Virus record (IMG/VR): IMGVR_UViG_3300040810_001094
Coordinates: 1-20,906 of that record
Length of the DNA: 20,906 nt
Source: a virus
Reading direction: 5' to 3' (one strand)
A program made the translations under genes and the position numbers. The first letter of the stretch is position 1; the number at the start of each line of letters is the position of its first letter. Of this stretch, positions 1-7,519 are shown one piece after another. The notes under the pieces were generated by a model. It saw only the letters and a program-made list of their open reading frames with translations, searched no databases and had not been told where the DNA came from.

Positions 1-425
1 CCATTGACACAGTCATTTTCTTTGCACACATCCATAAAGTAGTGCAAAAATTTCCACAGTTTTTCTGGTCCATTTGGGAACAGTCTATTCCATTGCTCTA
101 TCTCTCCAGCCAAGTAATTTGTGTAGGATGTATTCATTATATCCAATTCCTGCATTCTTTCCACAAGATATTTGTGTATGTCTATGTTTTGGTAATGATC
201 AGGCATCGTCCAGTTTTCATTTTTTGTTTTGTGATAATCATACACATCTGCATTTGGCAATACTGGTATTTCTAACTCATCTAATCCAAACAACTTAGAG
301 TTTTCGTTGTATAGTTGGATTTCTTTATCATCTAGAGAATATCTGCAGAGATCAATATTTTGATAAAGACTGTCGATCACCTCTCTAGTATCAAATGCCA
401 CTTGGCCATATTCATTCGTTATCAT
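1..425 (-). CDS. Partial protein, possible phage DNA polymerase III alpha-like N-terminus
   Basis: The minus frame runs open from an ATG at 425 to the window edge, so about 141 N-terminal residues are visible and the rest lies outside. The start overlaps the TGA of the upstream gene as ATGA, which shows translational coupling. The visible part is acidic and rich in Tyr, Asn and Trp, with segments such as WTMPDHYQNIDIHKYLVE and LWKFLHYFMDVCKENDCVNG. From memory, these resemble the region just before the catalytic Gly-Arg-Gly-Ser-Ser segment of DnaE-like proteins in marine T4-like phages; that segment itself would fall outside the window. The coding call is firm. The polymerase assignment is a tentative recollection, and an unrelated hypothetical protein is possible. 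Confidence 0.55.
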   Translation of the reverse strand, partial: MITNEYGQVAFDTREVIDSLYQNIDLCRYSLDDKEIQLYNENSKLFGLDELEIPVLPNADVYDYHKTKNENWTMPDHYQNIDIHKYLVERMQELDIMNTSYTNYLAGEIEQWNRLFPNGPEKLWKFLHYFMDVCKENDCVN

Positions 426-985
426 TTAGTACCGCCGTTGATCACTGTAAATTTCTTATCATCTTTAATTGTAAAACCTAATTCGTCCCAAGTCAACTGA
501 TTTTTTCCAAAACTGGTAAAGATGGCTTCTGGATCTGTCCACCAACAATATACGTCATTGTTTGATTGGATCAACTCCCATTCCGGAGCATTAGAATTGA
601 TTATGAATCTTAAGTTCTCTCCTTGCCAAGACTCGATTTCAACTTGGTTGATCTTAAAATAATCGCCACCTATGGCTTCTAATTTGGAAAAGATTGTGAC
701 ACCTACAATTTGATCAACTGGTTTATTTGCAAAGTCAATAACTTTATCGTTGTATTCTGAAAATGTTTCATAATCTTTTTGGTTGTTAGCGATAAACATT
801 GAATTTTGTAGTACACGTGATAGGACATACTTAAATTTTTCGAACACAAGATTTTGCGTTGATGCATCGTTGGTTTTAGGAGTGAAGGTAATTTTTATGT
901 CTGTATCGTTTGGATACATTTTTTTGCCCACCAAGACTATGTTGGTAAACTTGGTACGCCATTGCATTCCGTCGTCAATCGACAT
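422..985 (-). CDS. Hypothetical phage protein, 187 aa
   Basis: This frame starts at an ATG that overlaps the end of the preceding 80-residue gene by 11 bases and ends in an ATGA overlap with the next gene, so it sits in a tightly coupled operon. I do not recognise a family. The protein is soluble, with mixed alpha/beta character, no signal peptide and no membrane segment. It contains Trp-rich stretches (WQGEN, CWWTDPEA) and a basic beta-like N-terminal part (FTNIVLVGKKMYPND). Its position between small helical and structural genes and a possible replication gene does not settle its role. Confidence 0.8.
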   Translation of the reverse strand: MSIDDGMQWRTKFTNIVLVGKKMYPNDTDIKITFTPKTNDASTQNLVFEKFKYVLSRVLQNSMFIANNQKDYETFSEYNDKVIDFANKPVDQIVGVTIFSKLEAIGGDYFKINQVEIESWQGENLRFIINSNAPEWELIQSNNDVYCWWTDPEAIFTSFGKNQLTWDELGFTIKDDKKFTVINGGTK

Positions 986-1217
986 TTATCAAATCGTTGA
1001 ATTGATCGCCTTGATCGGAATCTCTCTTTTTCCTATCAGCGATCATCTTTCTTCTTTCTTTCTCTAGCATCAAAGTGTTATTAATTGCCAGGAGTTGTTG
1101 ATACAAATCATCATTCCGCATCCTAACGGATTGATTTATCTTTATTGTACATTCTTTTATCTTTGATTCCAACTCAGCATCAGATATCCCTTTAGGGTCG
1201 TAAGTTGGATGGAACAT
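975..1217 (-). CDS. Small helical hypothetical protein, 80 aa
   Basis: This 80-residue protein begins two bases after the stop of the fibre-like gene and overlaps the following gene by 11 bases, which fits a translationally coupled late operon. Most of it (about residues 12-70) should be a long charged amphipathic helix, possibly a coiled coil: ISDAELESKIKE, then LLAINNTLMLEKERRKMIAD. The start is an ATG without a clear Shine-Dalgarno sequence, so coupling is likely. No family was recognised. A small structural, chaperone or assembly protein would suit the neighbourhood, but that is only inference. Confidence 0.75.
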   Translation of the reverse strand: MFHPTYDPKGISDAELESKIKECTIKINQSVRMRNDDLYQQLLAINNTLMLEKERRKMIADRKKRDSDQGDQFNDLINVD

Positions 1218-1219
1218 TA

Positions 1220-1798
1220 TTAACTAGATGCGTCGTACTCTTGTGGATTGCTCATATAAATGTTTGAGCCGCCATCTGCACTGAAACATTCAAAAACAAA
1301 CACTGATTTCCTTGCAGGAAATGAAAACGCTGTGCTGTCATCACCGGAAATGTCCATTGGTAATGTTACACCAGTCAATGTGATTGTATCTGAACCTGTG
1401 CCTTTTGTAAGGATGAATTTCACTGTTGCATATGTATTAGTTGTACCATCATCTTCTTTTGGCCAATTTGTAAATGAAATAGTTGTGGCACCACTTGTTG
1501 TAAGGGTAACAACATTGCCATCATTTAGATCAATGCTCTGTGCACCACTGACTGTTCCTAAAGCATTAACTCTTTGGTGCCAATCTCTGAGGTTGATCTG
1601 TGTTACATCGTGACCATTAAAACTTGTTGAGGCATTAGTGGCCGCTCTGTTTGCCTGTAAACTTGTGATTTCTGTGTTTGCAGTATCAAACTGTGTTTTG
1701 ATTTGAGAGAAGTTATCTCTAAAACCCTGTGAGTCGTTGTCTTGTCCAGCTACTGGAAATGTAGCGTCTATTGATGATGTTGTAATTGAACTTGCCAT
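1220..1798 (-). CDS. Tail-fibre or baseplate-type structural protein with N-terminal anchor module
   Basis: The first 50 residues carry a marine-phage fibre signature: an inverted hydrophobic start (FPVAGQDNDSQGFRDNFSQI) followed by a short helix. It matches in style the modules (INIG..., GTGD, NFxExYD) in the two fibre genes at 9494 and 11071. The rest is Thr/Ser/Gly/Asp-rich and predicted beta (VVTLTTSGATTISFTNWP, LTKGTGSDTITLTG), as in trimeric fibre shafts and tips. It is probably a virion protein fixed to the tail or baseplate by its N-terminus. An exact TATAAATA late promoter lies 20 bases upstream, and AGGAT serves as a ribosome site before the CATATG start. The exact structural role is unknown. 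Confidence 0.75.
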   Translation of the reverse strand: MASSITTSSIDATFPVAGQDNDSQGFRDNFSQIKTQFDTANTEITSLQANRAATNASTSFNGHDVTQINLRDWHQRVNALGTVSGAQSIDLNDGNVVTLTTSGATTISFTNWPKEDDGTTNTYATVKFILTKGTGSDTITLTGVTLPMDISGDDSTAFSFPARKSVFVFECFSADGGSNIYMSNPQEYDASS

Positions 1799-1817
1799 AT
1801 GTTTCTTATCCTACTTG

Positions 1818-1825
1818 TATTTATA
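1818..1825 (-). promoter_or_regulatory. T4-type late promoter TATAAATA
   Basis: On the minus strand this reads TATAAATA, the exact T4 late-promoter octamer. It lies inside the 3' end of the upstream gene and 19 bases before the ATG at 1798, which leaves a short leader containing AGGAT. It is the one exact octamer found next to a start in this window and supports the T4-like assignment. Confidence 0.7.
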
Positions 1826-3371
1826 TTGGAGTCCTGATTAATTCACGCTGTTTTGAAGTATGAATTATATTATCCATGATATCATTTCTAACCAGCAATA
1901 ATTGTGTATCTTCAGGCTGTTTATTATCGAAGGTAATAGTTTGGTTGTTAAATCTTGTGCCTTTGTTATCAAAAGTTGTGGTTGCAGAGTCAAAAGACAC
2001 AAACTCCTTCATTCCAAAAGTTGTTTTTTTACGCTTGAAAAGTATGTTTTTTCCGTCAGCAGGGGCGTTGTTAAATGTTAGGACAGTGTTTGTTGCATTC
2101 CATTTCAGATCAGCGGTGTAAACCGTGCCATCAGCAGTATATGACGTTCTATCAGCTCTGATGTCTATATACAGTTCTGATGTTGGTGTTTCTGTGATAC
2201 TATACTGAGATGCATCCAATCCTACGCCGTCAATAGTAACCAGCACTGATTTAGAGTTGGTAACCCGTTGAGTTAACACAAAATCTTTGGTTGATCCGTC
2301 TCCGGTAGCAGTCTGTGATATCCTGTTTTCATCTATGGTAGTTCCATTGTGTTTGGTCACATAAAATCTATCAATGACCACAGGAACTTTTTTTAAATCA
2401 AATGTGGTCTCGTTTTTAATTTTAAACAGTACCTTGTCGGCCTCTCCTGGTTTTACATACTTCAGTGGCAAAACTAATCTGAACCCAGGGGCAATGTTAT
2501 CACCTTGTGGAGATTTCATCCAATGCGGCAAATATTCGTATGATTGAACTGTTAGACCGTTTGTCAGATCTTCTCGCATATTGTTGATGCTGTTGACATA
2601 GACCTGTTCTATAGTGCCACTTGCCCTTATAGGTGAACTCGCAAGAATCTTAGTGGATGAAGCGTAGTAAGTGAAACTGATGTTGTTTAAATTTTGTGTC
2701 CTAAAAATTATTTCATTAGGTGATTTTGCATAGGGATCTATGAGTTCTGCATACACAATTTCGTAAATGGTATTACCTTTTGGATCTTTTGCTTTTGCAG
2801 ATTTTATTTCTCCTAGTTGTAGAGTTGCATTGTAAAAATTCTCATTCATATAACTGTAAATGGTTGTTAGATCTGGAGAAGTGATGCCTGGCAGTATCAA
2901 CACCGCTAGGTCGTCAGTTCTAAAATTCAACGCACCTTTTCGATATATAGATTCATCTGGAAATAGATCCGGATCTGCGATAAAATCCTTGATGCTGACT
3001 CTGGTTGCTTTTGTTGGTCTGAGTTTGGCATATAGATTAGCAATTTCGCCTTTGGTTGTTTGAGTTTCTGTTATAGAAAATTCTTGCTGATCTTTGACAA
3101 CACCGTTCTTGTTTTTTGCCTCAACAGTGAAATGAAATTTTCTATCGATGGTTGTTGTACCTGCGTCAACGGTTGTCACACCCTCATCAAGGTCAAAAAT
3201 CATTGGATCGGTTCTTCCGTAAATTTCTCCTGATGGATCCACTGATAATCCCTGAGGCAACCGTCCTTTGACCAGTCTATACTCCAAAGATTTGCCAGTT
3301 GATGATACCGCCGACACTTTGAATAGGCTGTCCTTGTTCGTTGAAATAGAACCAAGATGAATAGTTGCCAT
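1821..3371 (-). CDS. Large structural protein with Ig-like (He_PIG-type) repeat, 516 aa
   Basis: The N-terminal 110 residues contain a putative-Ig repeat of the He_PIG/cadherin-like kind: a Leu-Pro-x-Gly-Leu core (GRLPQGLSVDPSGEIYG), then a beta strand ending FHFTVEAKN. The middle is beta-rich, with a motif (TATGDGSTKDFVLTQ, followed by VLVTIDGVGLD) recalling phage fibre beta-domains. The C-terminus has short Phe-Asp-Asn repeats (TTTFDNKGTRFNNQTITFDN), a type I associate with marine T4-like virion proteins. The ATG overlaps the stop of the preceding Ig-repeat gene by one base (TAATG), with GGGAG upstream. The two genes were probably expressed and assembled together, likely as tail-fibre or baseplate parts. 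No enzymatic motif was seen. Confidence 0.75.
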   Translation of the reverse strand: MATIHLGSISTNKDSLFKVSAVSSTGKSLEYRLVKGRLPQGLSVDPSGEIYGRTDPMIFDLDEGVTTVDAGTTTIDRKFHFTVEAKNKNGVVKDQQEFSITETQTTKGEIANLYAKLRPTKATRVSIKDFIADPDLFPDESIYRKGALNFRTDDLAVLILPGITSPDLTTIYSYMNENFYNATLQLGEIKSAKAKDPKGNTIYEIVYAELIDPYAKSPNEIIFRTQNLNNISFTYYASSTKILASSPIRASGTIEQVYVNSINNMREDLTNGLTVQSYEYLPHWMKSPQGDNIAPGFRLVLPLKYVKPGEADKVLFKIKNETTFDLKKVPVVIDRFYVTKHNGTTIDENRISQTATGDGSTKDFVLTQRVTNSKSVLVTIDGVGLDASQYSITETPTSELYIDIRADRTSYTADGTVYTADLKWNATNTVLTFNNAPADGKNILFKRKKTTFGMKEFVSFDSATTTFDNKGTRFNNQTITFDNKQPEDTQLLLVRNDIMDNIIHTSKQRELIRTPI

Positions 3372-4468
3372 TATATTTCCATCTCCCTTACATCAGTGGT
3401 CCAGGATATGTCGTTGTAACTTTCTCCCAACACAGTGATGCTGTAATTCCTGCTGTATGCACTGTCTATGAATAGACTTGACGATTTAGTTGCTGTCACT
3501 GTAAAAGTATATGCAGTTTCAACTGCTTGGCTGTAAGCAATGGTACCGTAGATCTCACCTGTCGTTGAATTGATGGACATTCCTGGTGGCAATGATCCAC
3601 TAGTGATTGCGTATGACACAGTGGTATCACCGGAATATTCTAAATAATCACCTGGATCTATGGCATCAATGTGTATGATCTGATAGTTTTGATGTCTGTA
3701 TTGGCCTAACGATCCTGCAGGTTGTACAAAATACAGTGCTCTGACTTCATCCGAATCGGCAAACACAGTATCTGAATCTGCTGTTACATCAGTGGTGTCA
3801 CCGCGTGGTAAAGATGCCAGTGCTTCAACAAATATTTTAAACTTCCTATCTGCGTGGCTGATACCATCTGAAACTCTCACTGTGAATTCATAAAATTTAT
3901 CTATGGCACCACTTCTAGTTGCTTGGTCATAAACCACAGTGTCGTATGGTTGTCCGTCGTGGCCGATTTGAGACGAATCAAAATCTTGTTGTTGTACTGG
4001 CAAGGTCACGCCTGAAATAAATCCAGTGTTCTCATCTATGGTCATGGCCGGAGGAAGTATGCCGTCTATGATTTTATAAGATTTTATATCTGAATCAGAA
4101 TCAGAAGCAAGTAACTGATAAGAAAAATAATCACCATCCCTGGCTGTGCCTATCTGTCCTTCTGCTGTCGTCCAGGTAGGAGCATCCGAACCTTCAACTA
4201 TAATTTTAAATGTTCTATCAGCAACATCGGATGTATCTGAGGCCCTGACCACAAATTGATACTCAGTCCTTTTTGCCACTTCTAAAGGAAATCCGCTGAT
4301 CACTCCACCTGTAGATAGAATCAAACCTTTGGGCAATGATCCAGCTATCACACTGAACGAAAGAGAATCGCCGTCACCGTCGGAAGCACTCAGACTTCTG
4401 GTGTATGCAACACGTTCGTCCACTGTGTCTAAAAGACCAGCCGATGTGTGCCATTTTGGTGTTGCCAT
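3371..4468 (-). CDS. Ig-like repeat structural protein (three He_PIG/cadherin-type repeats), 365 aa
   Basis: Three similar repeats of roughly 90-130 residues fill the protein. Each has a Ser-Leu-Pro-x-Gly core (AGSLPKGLILSTGGVISG; DGILPPAMTIDENTGFISG; SGSLPPGMSINSTTGEIYG) and ends in a strand such as YQFVVRASD or YEFTVRVSDG. These are hallmarks of He_PIG or cadherin-like Ig folds. In phages such domains decorate virion surfaces or fibres and may bind host glycans. The start is well supported: AAGGAG at 4474-4479 lies inside the end of the Cys-rich peptide gene, five bases before the ATG. It is coupled to the next Ig-repeat gene by TAATG. The role as a virion surface or fibre protein is inferred. 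Confidence 0.78.
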   Translation of the reverse strand: MATPKWHTSAGLLDTVDERVAYTRSLSASDGDGDSLSFSVIAGSLPKGLILSTGGVISGFPLEVAKRTEYQFVVRASDTSDVADRTFKIIVEGSDAPTWTTAEGQIGTARDGDYFSYQLLASDSDSDIKSYKIIDGILPPAMTIDENTGFISGVTLPVQQQDFDSSQIGHDGQPYDTVVYDQATRSGAIDKFYEFTVRVSDGISHADRKFKIFVEALASLPRGDTTDVTADSDTVFADSDEVRALYFVQPAGSLGQYRHQNYQIIHIDAIDPGDYLEYSGDTTVSYAITSGSLPPGMSINSTTGEIYGTIAYSQAVETAYTFTVTATKSSSLFIDSAYSRNYSITVLGESYNDISWTTDVREMEI

Positions 4469-4470
4469 TC

Positions 4471-4575
4471 TTACTCCTTACAGCATTTGCAAGAGCAATC
4501 TGGACAATCTCTGCATTCTGCACAACTGCTTCCGCAGTGATGCTCGCATCCACAATCGCATTTACATTCTATCAT
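4471..4575 (-). CDS. Cys-rich 34-aa peptide (metallothionein-like or modified-peptide candidate)
   Basis: A short frame encodes 34 residues, 12 of them cysteine (positions 4, 6, 8, 10, 14, 18, 21, 24, 27, 29, 31, 32), mostly in CxC or CxxC spacing, plus two adjacent His. The peptide begins MIECKCDCGCEHHC and ends CSCKCCKE. Such density is typical of metal-thiolate peptides (metallothionein-like) and is also seen in some Cys-rich precursors modified by radical SAM enzymes. The end of the gene contains the AAGGAG ribosome site of the following Ig-repeat gene. A late-type octamer (AATAAATA) ends exactly five bases before the ATG, so the message may be leaderless. A functional role is unproven, but the orderly Cys spacing argues against chance. 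Confidence 0.6.
   Translation of the reverse strand: MIECKCDCGCEHHCGSSCAECRDCPDCSCKCCKE
4474..4479 (-). promoter_or_regulatory. Shine-Dalgarno AAGGAG for the Ig-repeat gene
   Basis: AAGGAG on the minus strand ends five bases before the ATG at 4468. It lies within the last codons of the Cys-rich peptide, so translation of the peptide and of the Ig-repeat gene may be coupled. Confidence 0.7.
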
Positions 4576-4580
4576 ACTAA

Positions 4581-4588
4581 TATTTATT
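4581..4588 (-). promoter_or_regulatory. Late-type promoter variant AATAAATA
   Basis: The minus strand reads AATAAATA, followed by five bases (TTAGT) and the ATG of the Cys-rich peptide. By T4 late-promoter geometry (octamer at about -13 to -6), transcription would start at the A of the AUG. It lies just after the hairpin at 4593-4618 in the direction of transcription. Confidence 0.5.
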
Positions 4589-4592
4589 TGAG

Positions 4593-4618
4593 TTAGTGGG
4601 CGCCTAAACGCCCACTAA
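4593..4618 (-). terminator. 10-bp GC-rich hairpin after the structural gene
   Basis: A perfect inverted repeat (TTAGTGGGCG, six-base loop, CGCCCACTAA) lies seven bases past the stop of the 158-residue gene. In the minus direction it is followed by AACTCAAATAAA, so there is no U-tract and it is not a classical intrinsic terminator. It may still terminate or stabilise the 3' end of that mRNA, and it separates the gene from the promoter of the Cys-rich peptide. Confidence 0.5.
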
Positions 4619-4625
4619 AGTTGGA

Positions 4626-5102
4626 TTACACTGCGTCAATAGTAACGTGACTTGCTAGAACGCCATCGTCACCGCTTTCTGAAGCATTTAATTCGTAACC
4701 AGTACCAGATGTAATTACATTATTGATTGGTGCTGATCCTGTGTTGCCTGAAACATCAACATAGTGTACAGTTCTTTTGTAGAACCTTGTGATGAACACC
4801 ACTGTTGAATCATCCAAAACACCTCTAACACAGAAAGTGCCATTTTCGTCTAAATCAGAAGGTGCTGTAAGAGCTGTTCCTGAAGAGTCATAACCTTTCA
4901 ATGTGTACACTGCTTCTGTCGAATCTTCTAAGTGGATCTTGAATCTGTTTGATCCTCTTTGATTAACAATATAAGCAATTGTTGATGAAGTGGTTGAACC
5001 ACCTGTTCTATAGCCTGATACAGCTATTTTACTCTGTGTTCCAATTCCACCGGCTGGATAGTTGCTACCTACGAAGTAGGATTTTGATATAGGTCTTCCC
5101 AT
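4626..5102 (-). CDS. Small phage structural-type protein, 158 aa
   Basis: The protein begins MGRPISKSYFVGSNYPAGGI and is Gly/Ser/Thr-rich and beta-like, ending DDGVLASHVTIDAV. From memory, small proteins starting MGRPI and rich in Gly recur among the virion genes of marine T4-like phages. A strong ribosome site (AAGGAG at 5109-5114) precedes the ATG. A late-type octamer at 5198-5205 would give a leader of about 90 bases, and a GC-rich hairpin follows the gene. These features fit a highly expressed, independently transcribed late structural gene. The precise function is unknown. Confidence 0.75.
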   Translation of the reverse strand: MGRPISKSYFVGSNYPAGGIGTQSKIAVSGYRTGGSTTSSTIAYIVNQRGSNRFKIHLEDSTEAVYTLKGYDSSGTALTAPSDLDENGTFCVRGVLDDSTVVFITRFYKRTVHYVDVSGNTGSAPINNVITSGTGYELNASESGDDGVLASHVTIDAV

Positions 5103-5213
5103 TTTTTTCTCCTTTTGTTTTGTCCAACGTGGGTTCTAGCCACTACGCGGAGGATAATACCGCATAAGCCTTGCCAAGCAAGTTCTATTAGACAGTGTAT
5201 TTATTGGTTTTTA
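5103..5213 (-). promoter_or_regulatory. Late-type promoter and structured 5' leader
   Basis: This 111-base gap lies between radical SAM gene 1 and the structural gene. On the minus strand it holds AATAAATA (5198-5205), then a leader with small inverted repeats (CTTGC-TTG-GCAAG and a GCGG...CCGC pair), then AAGGAG before the ATG. It is the longest leader in the window, in contrast with the very short or absent leaders elsewhere. Stabilising stem-loops are plausible; no known riboswitch was recognised. Confidence 0.5.
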
Positions 5214-6275
5214 CTAGTGAATTTCTGTCAGTTTATATCTCTGTCTGATGCCTTGGTTACCACACATTTCAAAACAAATTGGATTATGGTATTTGGCATC
5301 TAATTGCCAAGATTTTTGTAGTAGTTCTACGAAATATTGATGCTGTAGAATATTTGATAAACTGTTTTTGTTAAGATCGTTCCATTCTATTCCAAAATCT
5401 CTTTCGAATTCTGCAAAGATATCTAGTTTATCAATTGGTCTGCCAAATCCGTATTGATTTGCAAACCAACAGCACGGCCATAATTTTTTGTTCCAACTCA
5501 CAAAAATTTCCTTCTGATGTAAAATCACACAATTAATTTCTTTGTAGTCTTCCTTGGATTCTTTGATTAAATTATTCCGTTTTTGTTTGAGTGCTTTTGG
5601 TTCAAATTTTGGATTGTAGGAAGGTTGGATCATATGAGTTGATAATACCATTTTTCCGTCGACCTTTTTGTATTCATAGGCAGGATATGGATCCGGGTTA
5701 CGCATATTTTGTCTAACAACAAACGGAATATTGAGAGAGTCTGCCAGTAGGCTTGCTCTATCTATGTCTTTCTCATTGTGCTTGAACACAAGGTACTGCC
5801 ATTCACACTTGCCACCTTGTGTGGCATATGCAGTCATATTCTCTATCACTTTTTTCCACTGCACATTGATTCTGTACAGATGATTGGTCTCCTCCAATCC
5901 GTCCACGCTGAAAAACAGTTTCAACATTTCTGTCTGCGTAGATAACTCCGCCAATCTAGTAAAAGTGTCTGCCGTGTTGCAACCGGTGTTTGTATAAATC
6001 TCTACATATCCTCCGTTGTCTATGAGGAACTTGACAACAGCATATATGTTTGAGTGCATCATTGGTTCATCTACGGTACCACCCAATGTAAATGTCTTTC
6101 CTGCAATACTACTTTTTGGAAAAACACTTTTTATGTCCTCTATGGACCACTCTGTCAAATTGCCTGCGATGTTGGGATGAGTTTTGCCCTTAGAAGTCCT
6201 TGCACAACCTGGACATCTTGCATTGCATTTGTTTGTGATTTCTAAATGAACACATTTGACATCATCTATGTTCAT
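5214..6275 (-). CDS. Radical SAM protein with C-terminal SPASM/twitch-like cysteines (paralogue 1)
   Basis: The radical SAM cluster motif CNARCPGC (Cys17, Cys21, Cys24; CX3CX2C) lies near the N-terminus, preceded by the typical strand HLEITNKCN. Cys17-24 should bind a 4Fe-4S cluster that cleaves S-adenosylmethionine to a 5'-deoxyadenosyl radical. The C-terminal part has further cysteines (Cys249, Cys268-269, Cys334, Cys338) in a SPASM/twitch-like arrangement, suggesting an auxiliary Fe-S cluster, as in peptide- or protein-modifying enzymes. The start overlaps the stop of radical SAM gene 2 (ATGA). The protein is closely related to the one at 7520; one 30-residue block differs at a single position. 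The substrate is unknown. It is too large, and its extra cysteines are wrong, for QueE. Confidence 0.85.
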   Translation of the reverse strand: MNIDDVKCVHLEITNKCNARCPGCARTSKGKTHPNIAGNLTEWSIEDIKSVFPKSSIAGKTFTLGGTVDEPMMHSNIYAVVKFLIDNGGYVEIYTNTGCNTADTFTRLAELSTQTEMLKLFFSVDGLEETNHLYRINVQWKKVIENMTAYATQGGKCEWQYLVFKHNEKDIDRASLLADSLNIPFVVRQNMRNPDPYPAYEYKKVDGKMVLSTHMIQPSYNPKFEPKALKQKRNNLIKESKEDYKEINCVILHQKEIFVSWNKKLWPCCWFANQYGFGRPIDKLDIFAEFERDFGIEWNDLNKNSLSNILQHQYFVELLQKSWQLDAKYHNPICFEMCGNQGIRQRYKLTEIH

Positions 6276-7498
6276 AACAGATACTCCAATTCTGGATACA
6301 CTGCAAAAAATTTAGTTGTCCTTGTTGCGTCAAAATATTGTATCATATGTTTGAAGTAGGTTCTATCTCTTGGACTTAATTTTCGTTGAGGTTCGCTGTT
6401 TACCCAATTGAGCCATCCTGCATCATCCAGCAAATTATTATCAATCAAACTGTTGACATCATCTTGTATTTGAGAAACTATCTCATTCCTATATTGTAGG
6501 TCTGTGTTTGCGAAATGCAGTGGTGTTGGAGTGTCCAAAAATGTGGGATTGATCTTGATAGAGTTTTTTTTAACGAATTCGATGAATAGTGGTAAACCTT
6601 TCAGATTAAGCATCTGAATTGTTGGCTCTAGGTTAACCGTGATGTTACTGTGTTTCTTAGAAATGGATTTTAGATTAATGATCTTTTTTTCTAATACCGG
6701 CCAATTGCTTGGGTACCTAACATATTCTAATATATCTCCGGTTGCATCTAAGCTGATACCGAGAAAAACTTTTTTAAATTTTGTAAGGTATTTTTCGATC
6801 CAAGATTCTTTGATCACTGTGCCATTGGTGGTCACTGTGAGTGCTATGTGAGAACTCTTGCCAAGATCAACTATTTCTTCGATCAAACTTTGGAAACCTT
6901 TCATCACAAAAGGTTCACCGCCCACTGCACAAATTTCTTTTGTGTGATCTATATTATCAATTATGAAATGAGAAAAATCGTCACTGTAATTGCTTTCGCT
7001 GGTAAGGTACTGTTCAACATTCCACTCGTGTGTGTATGAATTATCTTTGTCTTTTTTATTATACAATGACATATTTTTAGCAATCTGATTGCTGAGTTGT
7101 GGTCTACACATCACACACTGCAAGTTACATTCATTGCTCATCCTTAAACTAAAGATTGGTGGGGAAGGCACAACGGTGGTAGGATTATGGTAATAGAAAT
7201 CTGTTAGTTCTTTTGACCTTGCATTTTCATACTGCCTTTGGGATGGAATGCCCTGACGTTCATTTTCTATGCAAATCCTACACACGTCTTCAGGGACCTT
7301 CCTATCGTTAAATGATTTCCTTATCTGTTGGAAGGTTTCGCCGTTCCATACGTTTTGTATTTCGTTATCAACTATGCTGATATCTTTGGATAAAGGTTGC
7401 TGAGCATAACAACAGGCACGCATCTGACCTTGTGTAGATACAAACATTTTTACAAAGGGATGGACGCAAAAATTTTCGTATGGATCTTTATCTTTCAT
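6272..7498 (-). CDS. Twitch/SPASM-type radical SAM protein, 408 aa (gene 2)
   Basis: This radical SAM protein carries its auxiliary cysteines at the N-terminus: FCVHPF (Cys11), then MRACCYA (Cys29, Cys30), then CRIC (Cys73, Cys76). The radical SAM core follows with CNLQCVMC (Cys124, Cys128, Cys131) and a GGEPF motif that contacts S-adenosylmethionine. The layout matches the phage proteins usually annotated as twitch-domain radical SAM. Its family differs from the paralogous pair around it. It lies between them, overlapping the next gene as ATGA, and AATAAATA sits eight bases before the ATG. The three enzymes probably act in one pathway, but the substrate is not evident. Confidence 0.85.
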   Translation of the reverse strand: MKDKDPYENFCVHPFVKMFVSTQGQMRACCYAQQPLSKDISIVDNEIQNVWNGETFQQIRKSFNDRKVPEDVCRICIENERQGIPSQRQYENARSKELTDFYYHNPTTVVPSPPIFSLRMSNECNLQCVMCRPQLSNQIAKNMSLYNKKDKDNSYTHEWNVEQYLTSESNYSDDFSHFIIDNIDHTKEICAVGGEPFVMKGFQSLIEEIVDLGKSSHIALTVTTNGTVIKESWIEKYLTKFKKVFLGISLDATGDILEYVRYPSNWPVLEKKIINLKSISKKHSNITVNLEPTIQMLNLKGLPLFIEFVKKNSIKINPTFLDTPTPLHFANTDLQYRNEIVSQIQDDVNSLIDNNLLDDAGWLNWVNSEPQRKLSPRDRTYFKHMIQYFDATRTTKFFAVYPELEYLL

Positions 7499-7506
7499 TA
7501 TAGTAG

Positions 7507-7514
7507 TATTTATT
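7507..7514 (-). promoter_or_regulatory. Late-type promoter variant AATAAATA upstream of radical SAM gene 2
   Basis: AATAAATA on the minus strand is followed by eight bases (CTACTATA) and the ATG at 7498. T4 late geometry puts the start site within a few bases of the AUG, leaving no room for a ribosome-binding site. It lies between radical SAM genes 3 and 2, so genes 2 and 1 may also be expressed late. Confidence 0.5.
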
Positions 7515-7519
7515 GAAAG

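Noticed and set aside
42-298. Plus-strand frames near the left edge
   Set aside because: They are antisense to the coupled, edge-open minus-strand gene whose ATGA overlap supports it as the real frame.
1260-1613. 117-residue plus-strand frame
   Set aside because: Antisense shadow of the fibre-like gene at 1220, without a promoter or ribosome site.
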